Positions 33,051-44,689 of a stretch of 64,000 nt of DNA are shown here, one piece after another. The notes under the pieces were generated by a model. It had not been told where the DNA came from, searched no databases, and worked only from the letters and a program-made list of their open reading frames with translations. Both the position numbers and the translations under genes were made by a program. The stretch is taken from the NCBI GenBank assembly GCA_027625915.1, contig JANTQA010000023.1, positions 13,764,001 through 13,828,000 on the forward strand, read 5' to 3'. The stretch is from Anaeramoeba flamelloides. Its lineage: Eukaryota > Metamonada > Anaeramoebidae. The stretch's first letter is position 1, and each line of letters opens with the position of its first letter.

Positions 33051-36000
33051 CATACAATTTTACGAAAGATCAAGTCGAAAAAAAAAAAGATCTTCGAAAA
33101 GACCAATAAACATTAATAAAAATTGAGACAATTCCTTTGGAAATTCATAAAATTATTAGCAAAAAAATCTTCTTGTTAACCTTTTTACATTCGAGGTTCA
33201 GTAATAAACAAATCCGTAATTCTCATTTCAAAAATTGCTGATTCACACTTTTGTTTTAGGTTTTGATTTTATTTTTTATATATTTTTTAAAATATCAGGC
33301 TTTTAGATGTTATTAAATATTTAAAAAGTGAATTATTAAAAAAAATTGAATAATTAATTGATCTCTTTTATACAAAAGGATATTTTTTTTTTTTCCAATT
33401 TATTATTTCAGGTGAGTCACGATTTTTGAAATGGGGCTTATTATAAATATTATTGAACAATAAATTATTAGATTTTTTGCGAAGGATCACAATTAAAAAT
33501 TGTTATTGATTATTTTTTTTTTACTTCCTTTTTGTAATTTAAAAATAGAATCCAAAATAATAATGCTCCAGAATGTAAAATTTAATATAAAGAACCACCA
33601 AAAAGTAATTATTTTTTTAGTTTTTTAATAACAAGATTTACATCAATAAGTATTAACATAAAAACCTAAATATAAACTTTGTTCCAGGACAAAAGTGCCC
33701 AGTATTTTTTTCAAATACCAATTATTTTTTTTTATAAATAACCTTTTAAGAAAAAAGAAGAAATAAGTGGAATAAAATACACCATAATATAATTGATATA
33801 GTATGAAGTAAATTTAATAAATCAATAGATTTTCTTAAAAATGGAAAAACTAAAATTCTTAGTCCCAAATTGAGAAAAAACAACAAAAATGTTTTATTTT
33901 GATCTTCAAATGAAGATTCAAATAAAGTTCCAAGAGAAATCAATATTATTTCTCTAAAATAATTTTCACGGTTTCAATAACATAAGAGTAACACATTATT
34001 ACCAAGTGGCTATCTATCTTTAAAAAAAAAAAAAAATTGCAAAGGAATTAGGTATCAAAAAAAATCGAAAAAAAGAAAAAATAAAAAAAAAAAACAGATT
34101 TCAATTTTGGAATTACCAAAATTAATTTTTTTCTTTTAATATGGATTCAAACCCTTTAAAAACATGTAATTCATCTACTAACAATGGGACACTTTGACTA
34201 GAAAATAGTTTAAATACTTTTGTTTCCTTGCATTAGTTTTGCTGTATTATCGATATCTGTTGTTTTAGAAAATTGACGTACTTTTTTTTGCGGAAATTAT
34301 TTTTCAGGATTTATCTTCAATCTGAAAATTAAATTATTTATCAAGAGTAAGACTCTTATTGGGTATGGCTAATATTTTGAAATTTATGATCATTCAAAAT
34401 TGGATTTTTGTGATTATCAAAATATCAAAATTTGAAAGAAAAAGGGAGAATCATATTTAAAAATTTTAAAAAAAATTGAGAAACTGAACAATATTTTTAA
34501 ATGTCACAATGAATTTTAAATTGTATTTTATTCTAATAACCTTTTAATTTTTTTGAAAATTAAAAATTAAATTTAATTTTTAAAAAGTCGAGTATTTTTT
34601 ATTTTTTATACTTTTTACCTTTTCCAAATTTCCCTTCTTAAGTTACTTGGGCTCTATGTTCCTTCTCTTTTTGTTTTTTTAGGTGTTTGGGAAAGGTAAA
34701 AAGTATAAAAAATCATTATAAGAATTGGTTGACCTGATCATGACTAACCCAACCAAACTTGTTCATGATCAGATCTTCGACGAATTGAGCTGGACTTATG
34801 CAACTGAACTGAATCCAACGAATGCGATCTGAAACCAACCAAAGTGAACCGAATTGAACTTTCCGTACTATCTGTCGAGTCGTTACTTTGACTGGGTTTT
34901 TGCTGTCGAATCGGTATCTTGTACTGGGATTTTGCGAAAACAAGATTTGGGAAACTTACAAAAAAAAATAAAATAATAAAAAAAAAAAAAAATAACACAA
35001 AAAAAAAAAATAAAAAAAAAAGCAAAGCAACTGAAAAGAAAATTTCGAAAACCAAATCTTATTCTTAAAAACCAGAGCTTTTTAGATTCAACCCATCTAT
35101 AAAGTTCTAAATCAAAATTTAATAAACAGCCTTTTTCATTTGATCTATAGTTGTTCAAATATTTAGAACTCTTTATTAAAACAACCTATGGTGGCGATCC
35201 AAAAAAAAAGACATAAAAGGAAACAACCACCAGCCCATTCAACACTTGGGGCACAAAAAAAACTTTTCACTGAAGTTTTTTCTTTTTTCTATTATTTTTT
35301 GACTCTTTCTTTCATTTCTTGCTTTTCTTTCTCTTTTTCTTGTCTTTTTTCCGAAATAATTTATTCTTTTCATTTTTTTAAAGAAAAGATATCCTTTGAG
35401 CTGTAATCCTGCTTACATTACAGTTAGGATAAAAAAAACCCTAAATACAATTTTAGAGTTTCAGGCAAATAGGAGGTAATTTTGTTGAATCACCTCTGCT
35501 CAACAATAAAAAAAAAAGTCTAGTATTTTTTCTGAAGTATAATTGAGACACTCATGACAATTAATTCATTTTTTCAAATATTATTTTCTCTATTTTGATT
35601 TTTAAAAACAAATTTGAATGAATTAAAGAGTGTTTGTCAACATTTTGTTTTTTTACTTTCTCGATCATTTCGAAATTCATCAAGAAAACTACAATTTACT
35701 TTTTCAGATTGTTAGTTTTGTAGAAAGGAGAAAAATGATTGTGTGATTTTTCGAAAAATTAGACTTCCTTGATCTGAAATTCAAAGAGGTGTTTCTCAAC
35801 AATTGCATAAAAATGTAACAAATTACATTTGTGAACATTTTTGGAGGAAATTATTTTTTTTTCAAAACCTTTTCTCAAATTCATTAATTAAACAAAAATC
35901 CCAAAAAAACAAATTCCAAATTATGAAGGGGAAAACAAACCAAACTGAAAAGGATTTTTTGGGTTCAAAGATACGAAATCTCGATTAATTTAAAACTGTT

Positions 36001-37929
36001 GATTATACAATAGTAAATATGGTGTTTGTTGTTTGGTAGACCAAGGTGTAAATGCTTGCTTTTTGGAACAAAAGTGTTTTAATTACAAGGAATTTGGTTG
36101 TTGTTTTTTTTTTTTTAGGTTTCTAAAAATGTTAATTCCGAACACAAATTGATTTTTTGGATCGATGGTTTATAAAAACAATTGACAAGGATGTTTTTTT
36201 TGTTTGAATTGGCGAAAGATTTATGTTTTGTGAACTGGAATGATTTTAATGGTAAACAGATCTCAATCTGCAATAATCCAAGACAACTTTGTTATTATTG
36301 TTGATAAATGTTTAAAAAGAAATTTCTGCACTTTATTAATTATGCGATAAATATGATTACAATTACTACAAATTGTTTTGATCGTGTTAGTTTTCTGAAA
36401 ACTCAATTTATCGAAAAAAAAAAAGAAAGAAAAAATTTTTCATTTTCATTTTTTATTTCAATTTTTTATCTTTGTTCTGATTCATCAGCATGTTTCTTAG
36501 ATGGTTAAATGATTGATAGGTGATATTTTTTAAATTGTGGGAAAAATATTTTTTTTTTTCCAAAATAAGCCAATCCTATCAGAAATGACATATCGACAAT
36601 AAGTGGAAATAATTTGTAAAAATAATCTTACGAGTTAATTATGTAATTTTTTATCATCTAATTTACAATTCTAGACAAATTTAAGAATGATATTTTGCAA
36701 CTTTGAATTCTGCTTGTTGATGAATAAACATTTTTAATTTGTCTCAAAATGCGGATTTTTTTCAAAAATTATTGGAGTTTTTTATCAATAAAATGAATCT
36801 TTTTTAATCAATGAGGATTAACTTTTTAAACGATTTGGCTAATGGGATTTTTGAGACATTTGAACGATGGAGAACTAATATTATTTACCCTAAATAAAAA
36901 GACACTTGAATAGTTGAGCACTGTGATGGTTTGCCTTCAATTAGCAACACTCTTTAATTAACCTTGTTTTTAAAAACTAAATTAAGTTTAAAATACTTCT
37001 AATGACTAATCACTCTTTTGGTTAGAAGTTAGGAATTTTGTCACTTTAAAATTCTCTCTTTAACAGGCTAAGTGTTTTTATGATAATTGACCATTCGCAA
37101 AACACAAAACACCAAACACCCTTTCATAAAAGAAACTTATCATGGTAAAAGAGAATCCCTTAAGAACATGTGTTCTCAATGAATTCTGGAATTACACTCA
37201 AAATGCCATCCTTTTATATTGGACAAAAGATCGTCTTCACCTTACCCAATAGAAAAAGATGGCATTTGGAGTGAATGTTAAGAACTCATTTAGAACACAC
37301 CCATAATTGCAAAAATATTTCTATTAAAAGACAATACTGTTTTTTATTTATAAAATGACTTTAGGGGAGGTTTTTGTGCTTTAGGTGTGGAAAAAATTTT
37401 TGGATATACAAACTATTGTCTGTGATTTATTTCAGAGTAGTTCATAAAACATTTGCTTTAAAATAATTTACCGAAAGCATTTCAGTTTTTATGATTTGTT
37501 TTTGATCCTTAATAGAACTTTGAAAAAAAGACTTTGATAGCTTTCTAGTCATAGAAAGAAATCTTTGGTGTCAGAGTTTGAACAAGATTGAATCTTCTTT
37601 GAGGCAAAAAAATGTTAAATTTGTTGTTGTGCTTGCAAAACAAAAGAAAAGAAAATAAAAAAAAAAAGAAAGTAATTCGAAAGGGGGGATGATTACTCTG
37701 AGTAAGTCAGTTCAAAATTGTGATCATAAACAAAAAACTTTTTGTTGTGTAAACCAACTGAAAAGTTCTTCCCATCATCATCAAAGGCTATTTGTGAGAT
37801 AGAATTGTCATACTCAAAAGACTTGATTTCTTTATTTGTTGAATAATCTAGAACACGTAATTGGTTTCCAAAAGACAAAGCAACAACAGGCCTATTTTTT
37901 TGAAAAACAATCTGATTACAACCAAGCAT
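29174..37929 (-). CDS. WDR4: WDR4/Trm82-like tRNA m7G46 methyltransferase subunit, 426 aa, two exons
   Basis: WD40 partner that stabilises METTL1/Trm8 and positions tRNA for N7-methylation of G46. Exon 2 (30,221-29,174) contains the family pattern: GHTSIITQADMTYDKIFYIT, then DIARRIRVSNFPE (compare DRDEKIRVS of the human protein), then FCLGHTDSVTSMAIHP, then LTGGGLNDTSIILWNLQNGE. Exon 1 (37,929-37,697) encodes the first blade (NRPVVALSFGNQLRVLDYST, SISQIAFDDDGKNFSVGLHN). The exons are separated by about 7.5 kb, yet donor GTAATC (phase 2, leftover GA) and acceptor CTAAAAG (one base T) join in frame, and the combined 426 aa matches the family length (human 412). An in-frame stop precedes the ATG. 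There is a Lys/Glu-rich insert (about residues 110-125) and a Lys-rich tail. Confidence 0.85.
30288..30345. repeat. Small hairpin, first of a related pair
   Basis: TGACCGATT-TTG-AATCGGTCA is a perfect 9-bp hairpin, extended by CATTTTTGAGAGAAGA against TCTCGTAAAAA. It is related to the hairpin at 30,928-30,990. Confidence 0.6.
30928..30990. repeat. Small hairpin, second of a related pair
   Basis: CCATTTTTGCGAGAATATGA pairs with GTCACATTATCGCGAAAATG around a short loop. It matches the hairpin at 30.3 kb, about 640 bp away. The pair flanks a 65-codon frame (30,471-30,668) of no recognised similarity. Confidence 0.55.
31990..32707 (+). mobile_element. Element C1, 718 bp, with short coding relics
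   Basis: The termini TAAACTCTTTTTCAAACAAA and TTTATTTGAAAAAGAGTTTA are inverted copies. C2 (61,170-61,878) is an inverse copy similar along the whole length. Inside, two short stretches in different frames have coding character in both copies: one at about 32,231-32,300 (contains HYWIDVWNKEK) and one at about 32,311-32,451 (contains YPDELRLYLENETLKNKSL). They may be the decayed remains of an element protein; no transposase family is recognised. Confidence 0.65.
32706..33431 (-). repeat. Element J2, inverse copy, with long T run
   Basis: Inverse of J1: it starts TTTTTCAAAAATGTTGAATC and ends TTATTTCAGGTGAGTCACGA with TTTTTGAAAT. It holds a run of about 40 T near 33,010-33,050 and directly abuts element C1. 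The 109-codon Phe/Leu-rich frame inside (32,681-33,010) is the translation of T-rich repeat sequence, not a gene. Confidence 0.5.
33673..34212 (-). mobile_element. Element D1, 540 bp
   Basis: One of five copies of family D. Termini TAAACTTTGTTCCAGGACAA and CACTTTGACTAGAAAATAGT are inverted copies. Interior blocks such as AACACATTATTACCAAGTG and TTTTGATCTTCAAATGAAG recur, mostly inverted, in the other copies. Confidence 0.65.
34725..34945. other. GC-richer island inside the WDR4 intron
   Basis: About 220 bp of balanced composition with repeated AACCAA/GAACTGAA-type words and a hairpin whose arms are CTGATCATGAC and GTTCATGATCAG (about 34,734-34,773). Several overlapping minus-strand frames pass through, none recognisable. 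It may be a degraded gene piece or an unidentified element. Confidence 0.35.
37164..37313. repeat. 150-bp palindromic MITE-like repeat
   Basis: Left arm (ACATGTGTTCTCAATGAATT through ATGCCATCCTTTTATATTGG) and right arm (CCAATAGAAAAAGATGGCAT through TTAGAACACACCCAT) pair over about 60 bp with a few mismatches around a short loop. Confidence 0.65.
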
Positions 37930-38074
37930 ATTTCAATAAAATGTGAAAAATTGAAATGAATTTCAAAAAGTTGTAAAAAATGAAAAAATATACTTCAATT
38001 ACAGTTTTGTTTCTTTGTCTTTAAACTATTTTGAAACGTTTCCGAATCTGGGGTTCAAAATATAATCTAAAGTG

Positions 38075-38560
38075 GTGGAAAAAATACCCTACAAAAATAA
38101 TCCCTGACAGGATCTTTAATTGTGAATATTAGGAAAATTATTTTGTAATTTCTTTTCTTTTTAAATCAAATCCTTTTTTTAGGAATCAAATTTTTCAAAT
38201 TATAACTCACCCACTTATTAAATGATAGTTAGTTAAATAGCACTTGTTCAAAAAAATATTCAGTCAATCAAAAAACTAGAATAAAAAATATCATAATCCA
38301 AATTTTAGAAAAACCTCGATAAAATTCAATTGTCTTCCAAAATAGTTGATCAACTTATGGCTATCAAACAATTAATTGAGTATTCTCTAGATAACTCACT
38401 TTTATGAACTTTAGTTAGCTTTATTACTGAGTTCATAAAAAATTGTGCTAGTTAAAAAAAGGATTTGATTTAAAAAGAAAAGAAATTACAAAATAATTTT
38501 CCTAATATTCACAATTAAAGATCCTGTCAGGGATTATTTTCATGTAAGGTATTCTTTCTG
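38075..38560. repeat. Element E1, about 485 bp with long inverted termini
   Basis: The arms at 38,095-38,180 and 38,460-38,545 are almost perfect inverted copies (TCCCTGACAGGATCTTTAAT, GAATATTAGGAAAATTATTT). It lies just upstream of WDR4 exon 1. A diverged second copy lies at 56,265-56,755. Confidence 0.65.
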
Positions 38561-39060
38561 GATAATCAGTATTTTTAATCTTATATCAATAGAATTTATT
38601 GAAATAAAGTTATTTAATACAAGAACGCAATTAGAGAATTGGTTAAAATACTCTGTACAAAAAATAATAGTCCAAAATACAAAAATAAATAAAATATCTT
38701 GAAATACAACCCTTGATCTGTTATCAAAATAATTAAGGACTATCTAAATTAACACCACTAAAATGGATATATTAGTCAAAAAAATTTCTGAATTAAGTTA
38801 TTTATCTCTTGATCACCATAAGAACTCTTAAAATTACGATCTTTCTTTGTGACTACCCGATCTATGGAAAAAATCAAAAAATTTGATTAAAGAACTAATC
38901 CAAATAAACAAAAATAACAAACAATTAAAGAATAATATTTTTGATATAATTCAAAATAAAGAATCTTTATTTATTTTCTAATTAATCAATTATACAGAAA
39001 ATTATGACTCTTTTTTGGTATATCTAAACAAAAATTTAGAAATTAGCTAAGTGTGGATCA
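38561..39060. other. Intergenic DNA, no gene seen
   Basis: AT-rich, without coding-like frames. Probably includes distal promoter sequence of WDR4. Confidence 0.4.
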
Positions 39061-40410
39061 AGGGTGGTATAGTTTCCCCTGTGCCTTTGTTTTCCAGAAT
39101 TTAAAAGAATAGAGTAAAATATATATTGTTTTACTTGATTCTTTGGATTTTTGGAAAATGTTGTTAGATTTTTTTTTACTTTATAAAATGTAAAGAATAT
39201 CAAATAAAATTCTTATTTGATCTTTCAAAAAATATTTAAAAAAATAATTTTTTTTTTTACGGCTTCACTTGCCAGAAAAAATAAAATTGAAAATTAAAAG
39301 TTAGATGAAACTAGTAAGTTCATTAACATTCGATCTTTGATTAATAAACTGTATTTTCGATATAATCGAAATTTCTAGAATTTCACATTCATGAGGTTAT
39401 TGTATTTATTGTTGTTTGTATAGCCACTTTATTTAAAAATCTCTAGTATATAAAATAAAGCGTTTTTTGGGGTAAATAATTCAAAATGAACAGAAGGATG
39501 AATTTCGGTTTCATTTGACTTTATGACATTTACTTTGATATATAATAACTAATAGTTTTGAAAAAAGGGATTCATCTAATAAATCTGAAATAGAGAAAAA
39601 AAGACCTGATGATAATTATTGAAAGTGTCAGTCAAGTGTCGTAGAGTGCCTATGTTTTTTTTTGCTTTAAGAAATTAAAAGAAAATTGTATAACTTTTCT
39701 TTTTATTTCTTAAATTAAAAAAAACCTAAAGGCAGTTTTCCAGAATTTAAAATACAAAGTAAAATATTTGATTTTTCTATATTCTTTTGAATTCTGGAAA
39801 ACCTAACGATAAGTGTCCGTAGAGTGCCGTAGAGTGTCTAGGTTTTCTTGAGATTTTCTGTTTTATTTGTTAAATCTATCGATTTTCCAAATAAACATAA
39901 AACTCAAGAAAGGCTAACGACTGTTTTCCAGAATTCAAAAGAATGGAGAAAAATCATCGATTTTACTCAATTCCTTTAAATTCTGGAAAGGCTAATGGTG
40001 GTTTTTTACTTTTTGTAATAAACGGAAATTTTCTGTTTATTACAAAAATCAAAAAAAAACTAATCGTAATAAAAAAAATAAAATATATTTTCCAATTTAA
40101 ATCTATAAATAATTTATTAATAGTCATATTAATTGATAATCTGTTTGAAAGATATTTATTCAATTTTAAAATACTTTTAAAACATAATAAAATGTCCTCT
40201 TAACTAGAAGCAAAAAAATTTTTTCAAATTATTTACTATAAAATTTTAAAAAATTATTACCAGAACTTGGAAAATTAGATTTTCTAACTTAAATTGTTAG
40301 ATATCTTGAAAAAACAATTATTGATAAAATATCCTTTGTTATCCAATAGTCTTTCTTATAAGTGAAGTTTTCAAAAAGTATAAAAGTATCAAATATTTAA
40401 TTTTTTTTGA
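39060..40410 (+). repeat. Repeat L2 with palindromic-module cluster 4
   Basis: From about 39,330 it is a direct repeat of L1 (19,980-20,890). Alpha modules lie at 39,094-39,155, 39,740-39,797 and 39,928-39,986, a delta module at 39,652-39,724, a gamma palindrome at 39,840-39,917 and a beta module at 40,004-40,062. Spacers read CCTAACGATAAG or GCTAACGACTG. This is the richest cluster in the window. Confidence 0.65.
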
Positions 40411-40499
40411 AAAATTTTTTCAGGATCTTTTTCGGGTTGATTTAAATTGGGTTTTAAAATTTGATAAATTTTTTGAATTATTTTAATTTTGATTTAGTT

Positions 40500-40940
40500 C
40501 AAATAATCGAATATGTTACATTTAACCATTGGGTAGGTTGGGATTTTTGAGAATGGATCATATACATTAATAAAGTTTCGATCTTTATATCGAAACGCTG
40601 GGAGTTCAATTCCACTTTACTACAGCATTTCCGATTATTTATTATTTTCTAAAAAAGTTACAAATACTAAAACCAGCAAAAGTGTAACTTTAATTAAAAA
40701 ATAGATTATAGACTTCATAGAAGAGTCCGTCTATTGAGAAATTTATCATACTGGCTTGAATATCTTTGAATAATTAAAAAATTAATGGATTTGGAACAAA
40801 ATACCTAACAATTGTCGATGTGGGTATTTTCAAAAGAATATTGGTTAGGTGTGCATCTTCACTTGGCCCAACATTATCTCTAATTAGAATTGGGCGTTGT
40901 GGCGTGTTCCCAAGTACTTTTATTTTACATTATTCAAAAA
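40500..40940 (+). repeat. SINE-like dispersed repeat, copy 2
   Basis: Counterpart of 590-1,020. It has GAGTTCAATTCCACTTTACTA (about 40,600-40,620) where copy 1 has GAGCTTCGATTCC, resembling a tRNA B box, followed by a similar AT-rich body. Confidence 0.35.
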
Positions 40941-41039
40941 AAGAAGGATATTTTATTTTTTGTTTTGCATCTATTCTTTGAAATTTTTGAAGGGGTAAAT
41001 TTTGTTTTCAAGAAATCTTCAAAAAAAAAAAATGTAAAT

Positions 41040-41460
41040 AAAATATCTGATTTTATCCCATTCTTATAAATACTGTAAAACCTAACTTTAAGTACCATCA
41101 AGTGCCGTGGAGTGCCGCCAAATTCTTATGTTTTTTTGTTAATTTGAGAAATTAAATTAACCTAACGGTGGTTTTCTTGGGGGTTTCTGTTATATTTGTG
41201 AAGTGTTCTAGGTTTTTTTTTTGAGGTTTTCTATTTTATTTATGAAGTTTTCTAGGTTTTTTTTTACTTTTTGAAATAAACTGAAAATTTATTAAAATTT
41301 TCTGTTTATTTCAAAAATTAAAAAAAACCTAACGAAAATCTAGCAATTTTCCAAATAAACAGAAAACTCAAGTAAACCTAACGATACTGGTCCATAATTC
41401 GGAAGAAGGGATAAAAATGAAAGATTTTACTCAATTCTTTTAAATTCAGGAAATTATAAT
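41040..41460. repeat. Palindromic-module cluster 5
   Basis: AGTGCCGTGGAGTGCCGCC, then a delta-type part, gamma (GGTGGTTTTCTTGGGGGTTT), beta (about 41,259-41,331, AATTTTCTGTTTATTTC pairing with GAAATAAACTGAAAATT), a gamma half (TTTTCCAAATAAACAGAAAA) and alpha (41,392-41,450), separated by CCTAACG spacers. Confidence 0.6.
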
Positions 41461-41754
41461 CAAGATTTGGTTTTAGAATTTAATAAATAAACAGAAAATT
41501 ATAAATTTGATGTTTATTTCAAAAATCAAAAAAAAATCCAACAGCTAAAAAGGTGAACTTTTAGTTCTCACTCTAAAATGGAAAAAAAAAGTTCACCTTT
41601 TTAGATCAAAAAAAGAAATAGTATGTTGAACAAAATTAATAATTTTTCATTAATCTCTGTTTTCAAACAATATACTTTTTAAGAATTTCAAACTAATGAA
41701 GCAGATTTGTATCAGAGCAAAAATTGATAGAAACCAAAATATCAGTTTATATCA

Positions 41755-42261
41755 AATATTTTCCAGTCAATATGGAACAGTAGCGGTGGGTGGGTTACAT
41801 GTGTTTGAAGAGCTTAAATGGATAGTAGAAAAAACATTTTTTTGGAAAATTTCAAAAATGAAAAACATTTTTCACATTTTTTCCTTTTTCTTTTTTTTTG
41901 AAAATTTTTTATTGCAATATCGATAATCACTGATTAAAAACATGTTTTTCGAAGGTTATTGAAATGAGAGAATATAATTGTAGAAAAATCCTATTGATTT
42001 CTATTGGAATTTTTTTTTATTCTTGATTCAAGATCAAAATGAACCTTGTTATTTTTCTCAATGGTGACCTAAGAATTTGGGTTTTTCTATTTTTAAGAAA
42101 ATATATAGATTTATTAGTTTTATTTCAGATGGATACCAACAATTCTTTGATGTTTATTATTCTACTTTATTTCTCATTTTTTCTTCAAAGGACAATTATA
42201 AAAAATAATTGTATTTGGAAAATGATTTGTGGTGCCCTTTTATAGAAATAAAGTTTTGTTA
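41755..42261 (+). mobile_element. Element D2, about 507 bp
   Basis: Starts TATTTTCCAGTCAATATGG and ends near GCCCTTTTATAGAAATAAAG. The ATGGATAGTAGAA, GATCAAAATGAAC and TCTATTTTTAAGAAAATAT blocks are shared with D3. It ends about 400 bp downstream of the MOB1 stop codon. Confidence 0.55.
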
Positions 42262-42672
42262 ACAAAAAAAAAGATAATAAAAAAAAAAAATTGAATTAAT
42301 GCAAAAACTTCTAAAATATCAAATACTTTAGAGATTAAAAATGGAAAATAAAAGAGATTTAACTTTATTTTAAACACAAAATTACAAGAAAATTTCTTTG
42401 GTTAATAATCTTTGTTTGAATTTGTTAAAGTTACAATAAACAAGAAAAATTTCCAATAACTTTCGAATTGAAAAGAAAAAGAAAAAAAAAAGAAAAAAAC
42501 AAGAATTATAATGTGTTTAATAACATAACTACGCTCATCTTCTTTTTTATTAAAGGAATTTGAATTTATTCAACAACCACATAAAAAAAAAAAAAAAGAA
42601 AAGGAAAAGGAAAGGGAAAAGGAAAAAAAGAAAATAATAACAAGAATTTTGAATAGTTTGTAAATTCTTTTT

Positions 42673-43281
42673 TTACTTTTTCTTTTTTTTCTTTTTCTTT
42701 TTAGTTTTCATTTCTTCGTCGTTCTCCAAAAATGAATTGATTAAATCCTGCATTGGCGCTAATTCTTTTTTTTCTATTAATCTATATTCTGTAATGAAGT
42801 AGACAAAATGCTTAAAGCTGGTGTTTAAGTGAGCTTCTTCGCCAAGTGAGATTATTTCTGTAAAATGGTTATGATACATATGTGCATAAACTCTAAAAAG
42901 CCTTCGAAAGATATTTTTTACAATATTAGCAAAGTTTTTAGGAAAAGAAATACCTTGAGACAATAAAAAAAAAATAAAAAAAAAAAAAGAAAGAAAGAAA
43001 AGAGATTAGTCAGATTAGCAGACAGAGAGAAAAAAATAAAATAAAAATAAAAATGACATAAAAAGGGAAAAAATTAAAAGAAAAAGGCAAAAAATCAAAA
43101 TTGATCTTACTCATATCAGAAGGAAAAATTTTTTCATTGTCGAGGTACCCCTGTACCCAGTCCATTAAACGGTTGATATACTCTGGAGCAGAAACTTGAA
43201 TTGGTTTTTTAACTAGAGGTTTGAGAGAATTAAATGTTGAGATTTGGAAGAAAAAAAAAAAAAAAAAAAAGAAAGGAGAGG

Positions 43282-43312
<31 letters not shown>

Positions 43313-44019
43313 CAATTGTTAATTAGAAGATCAATCAAAAGTATTGTCGCAAAAACACAAAAATTTTCAAAAATGGCCATTTTTTGCCACACTTTGTTTC
43401 GAATTCAAAAGAATCGAATTCGGGAACAATCGATCCTGGTCCAATCGAAAGTTAAAATAAATAAATAAAAAAAAAAAATAATGTGAAAAAGGAAATATTT
43501 GAGAGCTTACCTTTTATACCATCTGCCCAATAATATTCATATTTCTTGCCCGCTGACATAATTGGGCAGTTTTCTTCTGTGCAGTGTTCGTGTATTGATC
43601 CATAAAACATATTTAATTGATTATAAAAATCAACAGCTAGATAGGTTGATTATTTTGAAAAGAAGAAAAAAAGATCAAAAATCAGAAATTTGGAAAGGTT
43701 TTGGTTCGAAGAGAAAAAGAAAGAGAACAAAGGAGAGTTTTAATGTTTTTTTTTGTCAATTTTGGGGTTTTTGAGGATTTTGAGTTTTTTGTTGTGGGTA
43801 GAAAAAATTCAAAAAAAAAAAGAAATAAGGAAAATAAAATTGCATACTATGAACTGCGAACCACTCGTTGATATCTTCATTCTCTGGTAGTGTAACTGCA
43901 AGTTTCAAATTTCCTGAGCCTAGTGAGGCATCTGCATATTTTTTTAGTTGGTATTGTTTTGTTCCTTCAGGGATACGCTTTTTTGGTCTAAAGGTGGAGT
44001 TTTTTTTAAAAATATTCAT
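42673..44019 (-). CDS. MOB1: MOB1-like kinase activator, 226 aa, four exons
   Basis: Adaptor of NDR/LATS-type kinases in Hippo and mitotic-exit signalling. Exons: 44,019-43,848, 43,636-43,511, 43,212-43,111 and 42,953-42,673. Donors are GTATGC, GTAAGC, GTAAGA; all three phases agree, giving 226 aa (human MOB1A 216). Seen in order: KKRIPEGTKQYQLKKYADAS, LAVTLPENEDINEWFAVH, the zinc ligands Cys76 and Cys81 in CTEENCPIMSAG, YEYYWADG, VSAPEYINRLMDWVQGYLDN, FPKNFANIVKNIFRRLFRVY, His158 and His163 in AHMYHNHF, and EEAHLNTSFKHFVYFITEY with ELAPMQDLI. It ends in a family-atypical Lys tail (MKTKKKK). All zinc ligands are present, so it should be functional. The introns are 159-298 nt and very A/T-rich. 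Confidence 0.95.
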
Positions 44020-44689
44020 TGTTTTTGCAAAAGTTTTGGAAAATAAAAAATGAAATGGTTTTAGCTAGGTTTCTATTTGTGTCCTTAAAAAAAAAGAGTT
44101 ACAATTTAAAACAATCTGAAAAGAATTCAAAATCGTTCATATTTGTAAAGATTCGAAAAATATTCGAAAGAGTTTTTAAAAATTATTTATAATCTTATAT
44201 CTGATTATCGTATTTTTTACCTGTTTTGGGAAGTTATTGAGTTTACAACAAATTTATTTGGATTTTTTTTCCTTCAATTCGATTTACAAACAGTTTTTCC
44301 AAAAAGGATCCAAGACAAAACAAACTTTTTAAACAGTTATTAACGAAAAACTGAGGATTAAAAGTTCAAGGTATTTGCTCCAAAAGGATGTTCTTTACCT
44401 TTTGGACATTCTGTTTGTTTGTAAGATTGCCAACAAGACTAAATTTTCAATCTTCTTTTCGACTTGTAATTTCAGATACAATACATTTTCTTTAAGTGTC
44501 AAACTTTGAGAAAATCGAAAAATTATGTAATTTTTCTCAAAGAGTAAGAGACGGGAGGAAGTACTCAAATGAAAGGCATCCTTAATGCACTGTAGAATAT
44601 TCTCATGTTAATTTATTTCGTTTTTAATAGAATTTACAATAAAGATAAATAATGAATTTTTTAATTATTGAGCAAACTAATTCATTAAA
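44020..44689. other. Upstream region of MOB1, no gene seen
   Basis: Moderately AT-rich. A small inverted repeat CCAAAAGG / CCTTTTGG lies near 44,381-44,405. No coding-like frame. Confidence 0.4.

Larger units (their letters stand above)
30222..37696 (-). other. 7.5-kb intron of WDR4, filled with repeats
   Basis: All other introns inferred in this window are 50-172 nt, or 1.8 kb where an element sits inside. This one holds at least element C1, element J2, element D1, a 150-bp palindrome, two related small hairpins and a GC-richer island. None of the short frames inside it looks like a gene. Growth by repeated insertion is the simplest reading. Confidence 0.7.

Noticed and set aside
34716-35158. 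Overlapping minus-strand frames in the GC-richer island
   Set aside because: Three frames overlap, none with a recognisable motif, and all depend on low-complexity Phe runs.
40590-40625. tRNA gene suggested by a B-box-like sequence
   Set aside because: No cloverleaf can be drawn, and the same sequence heads a dispersed repeat, so it is treated as SINE-like.
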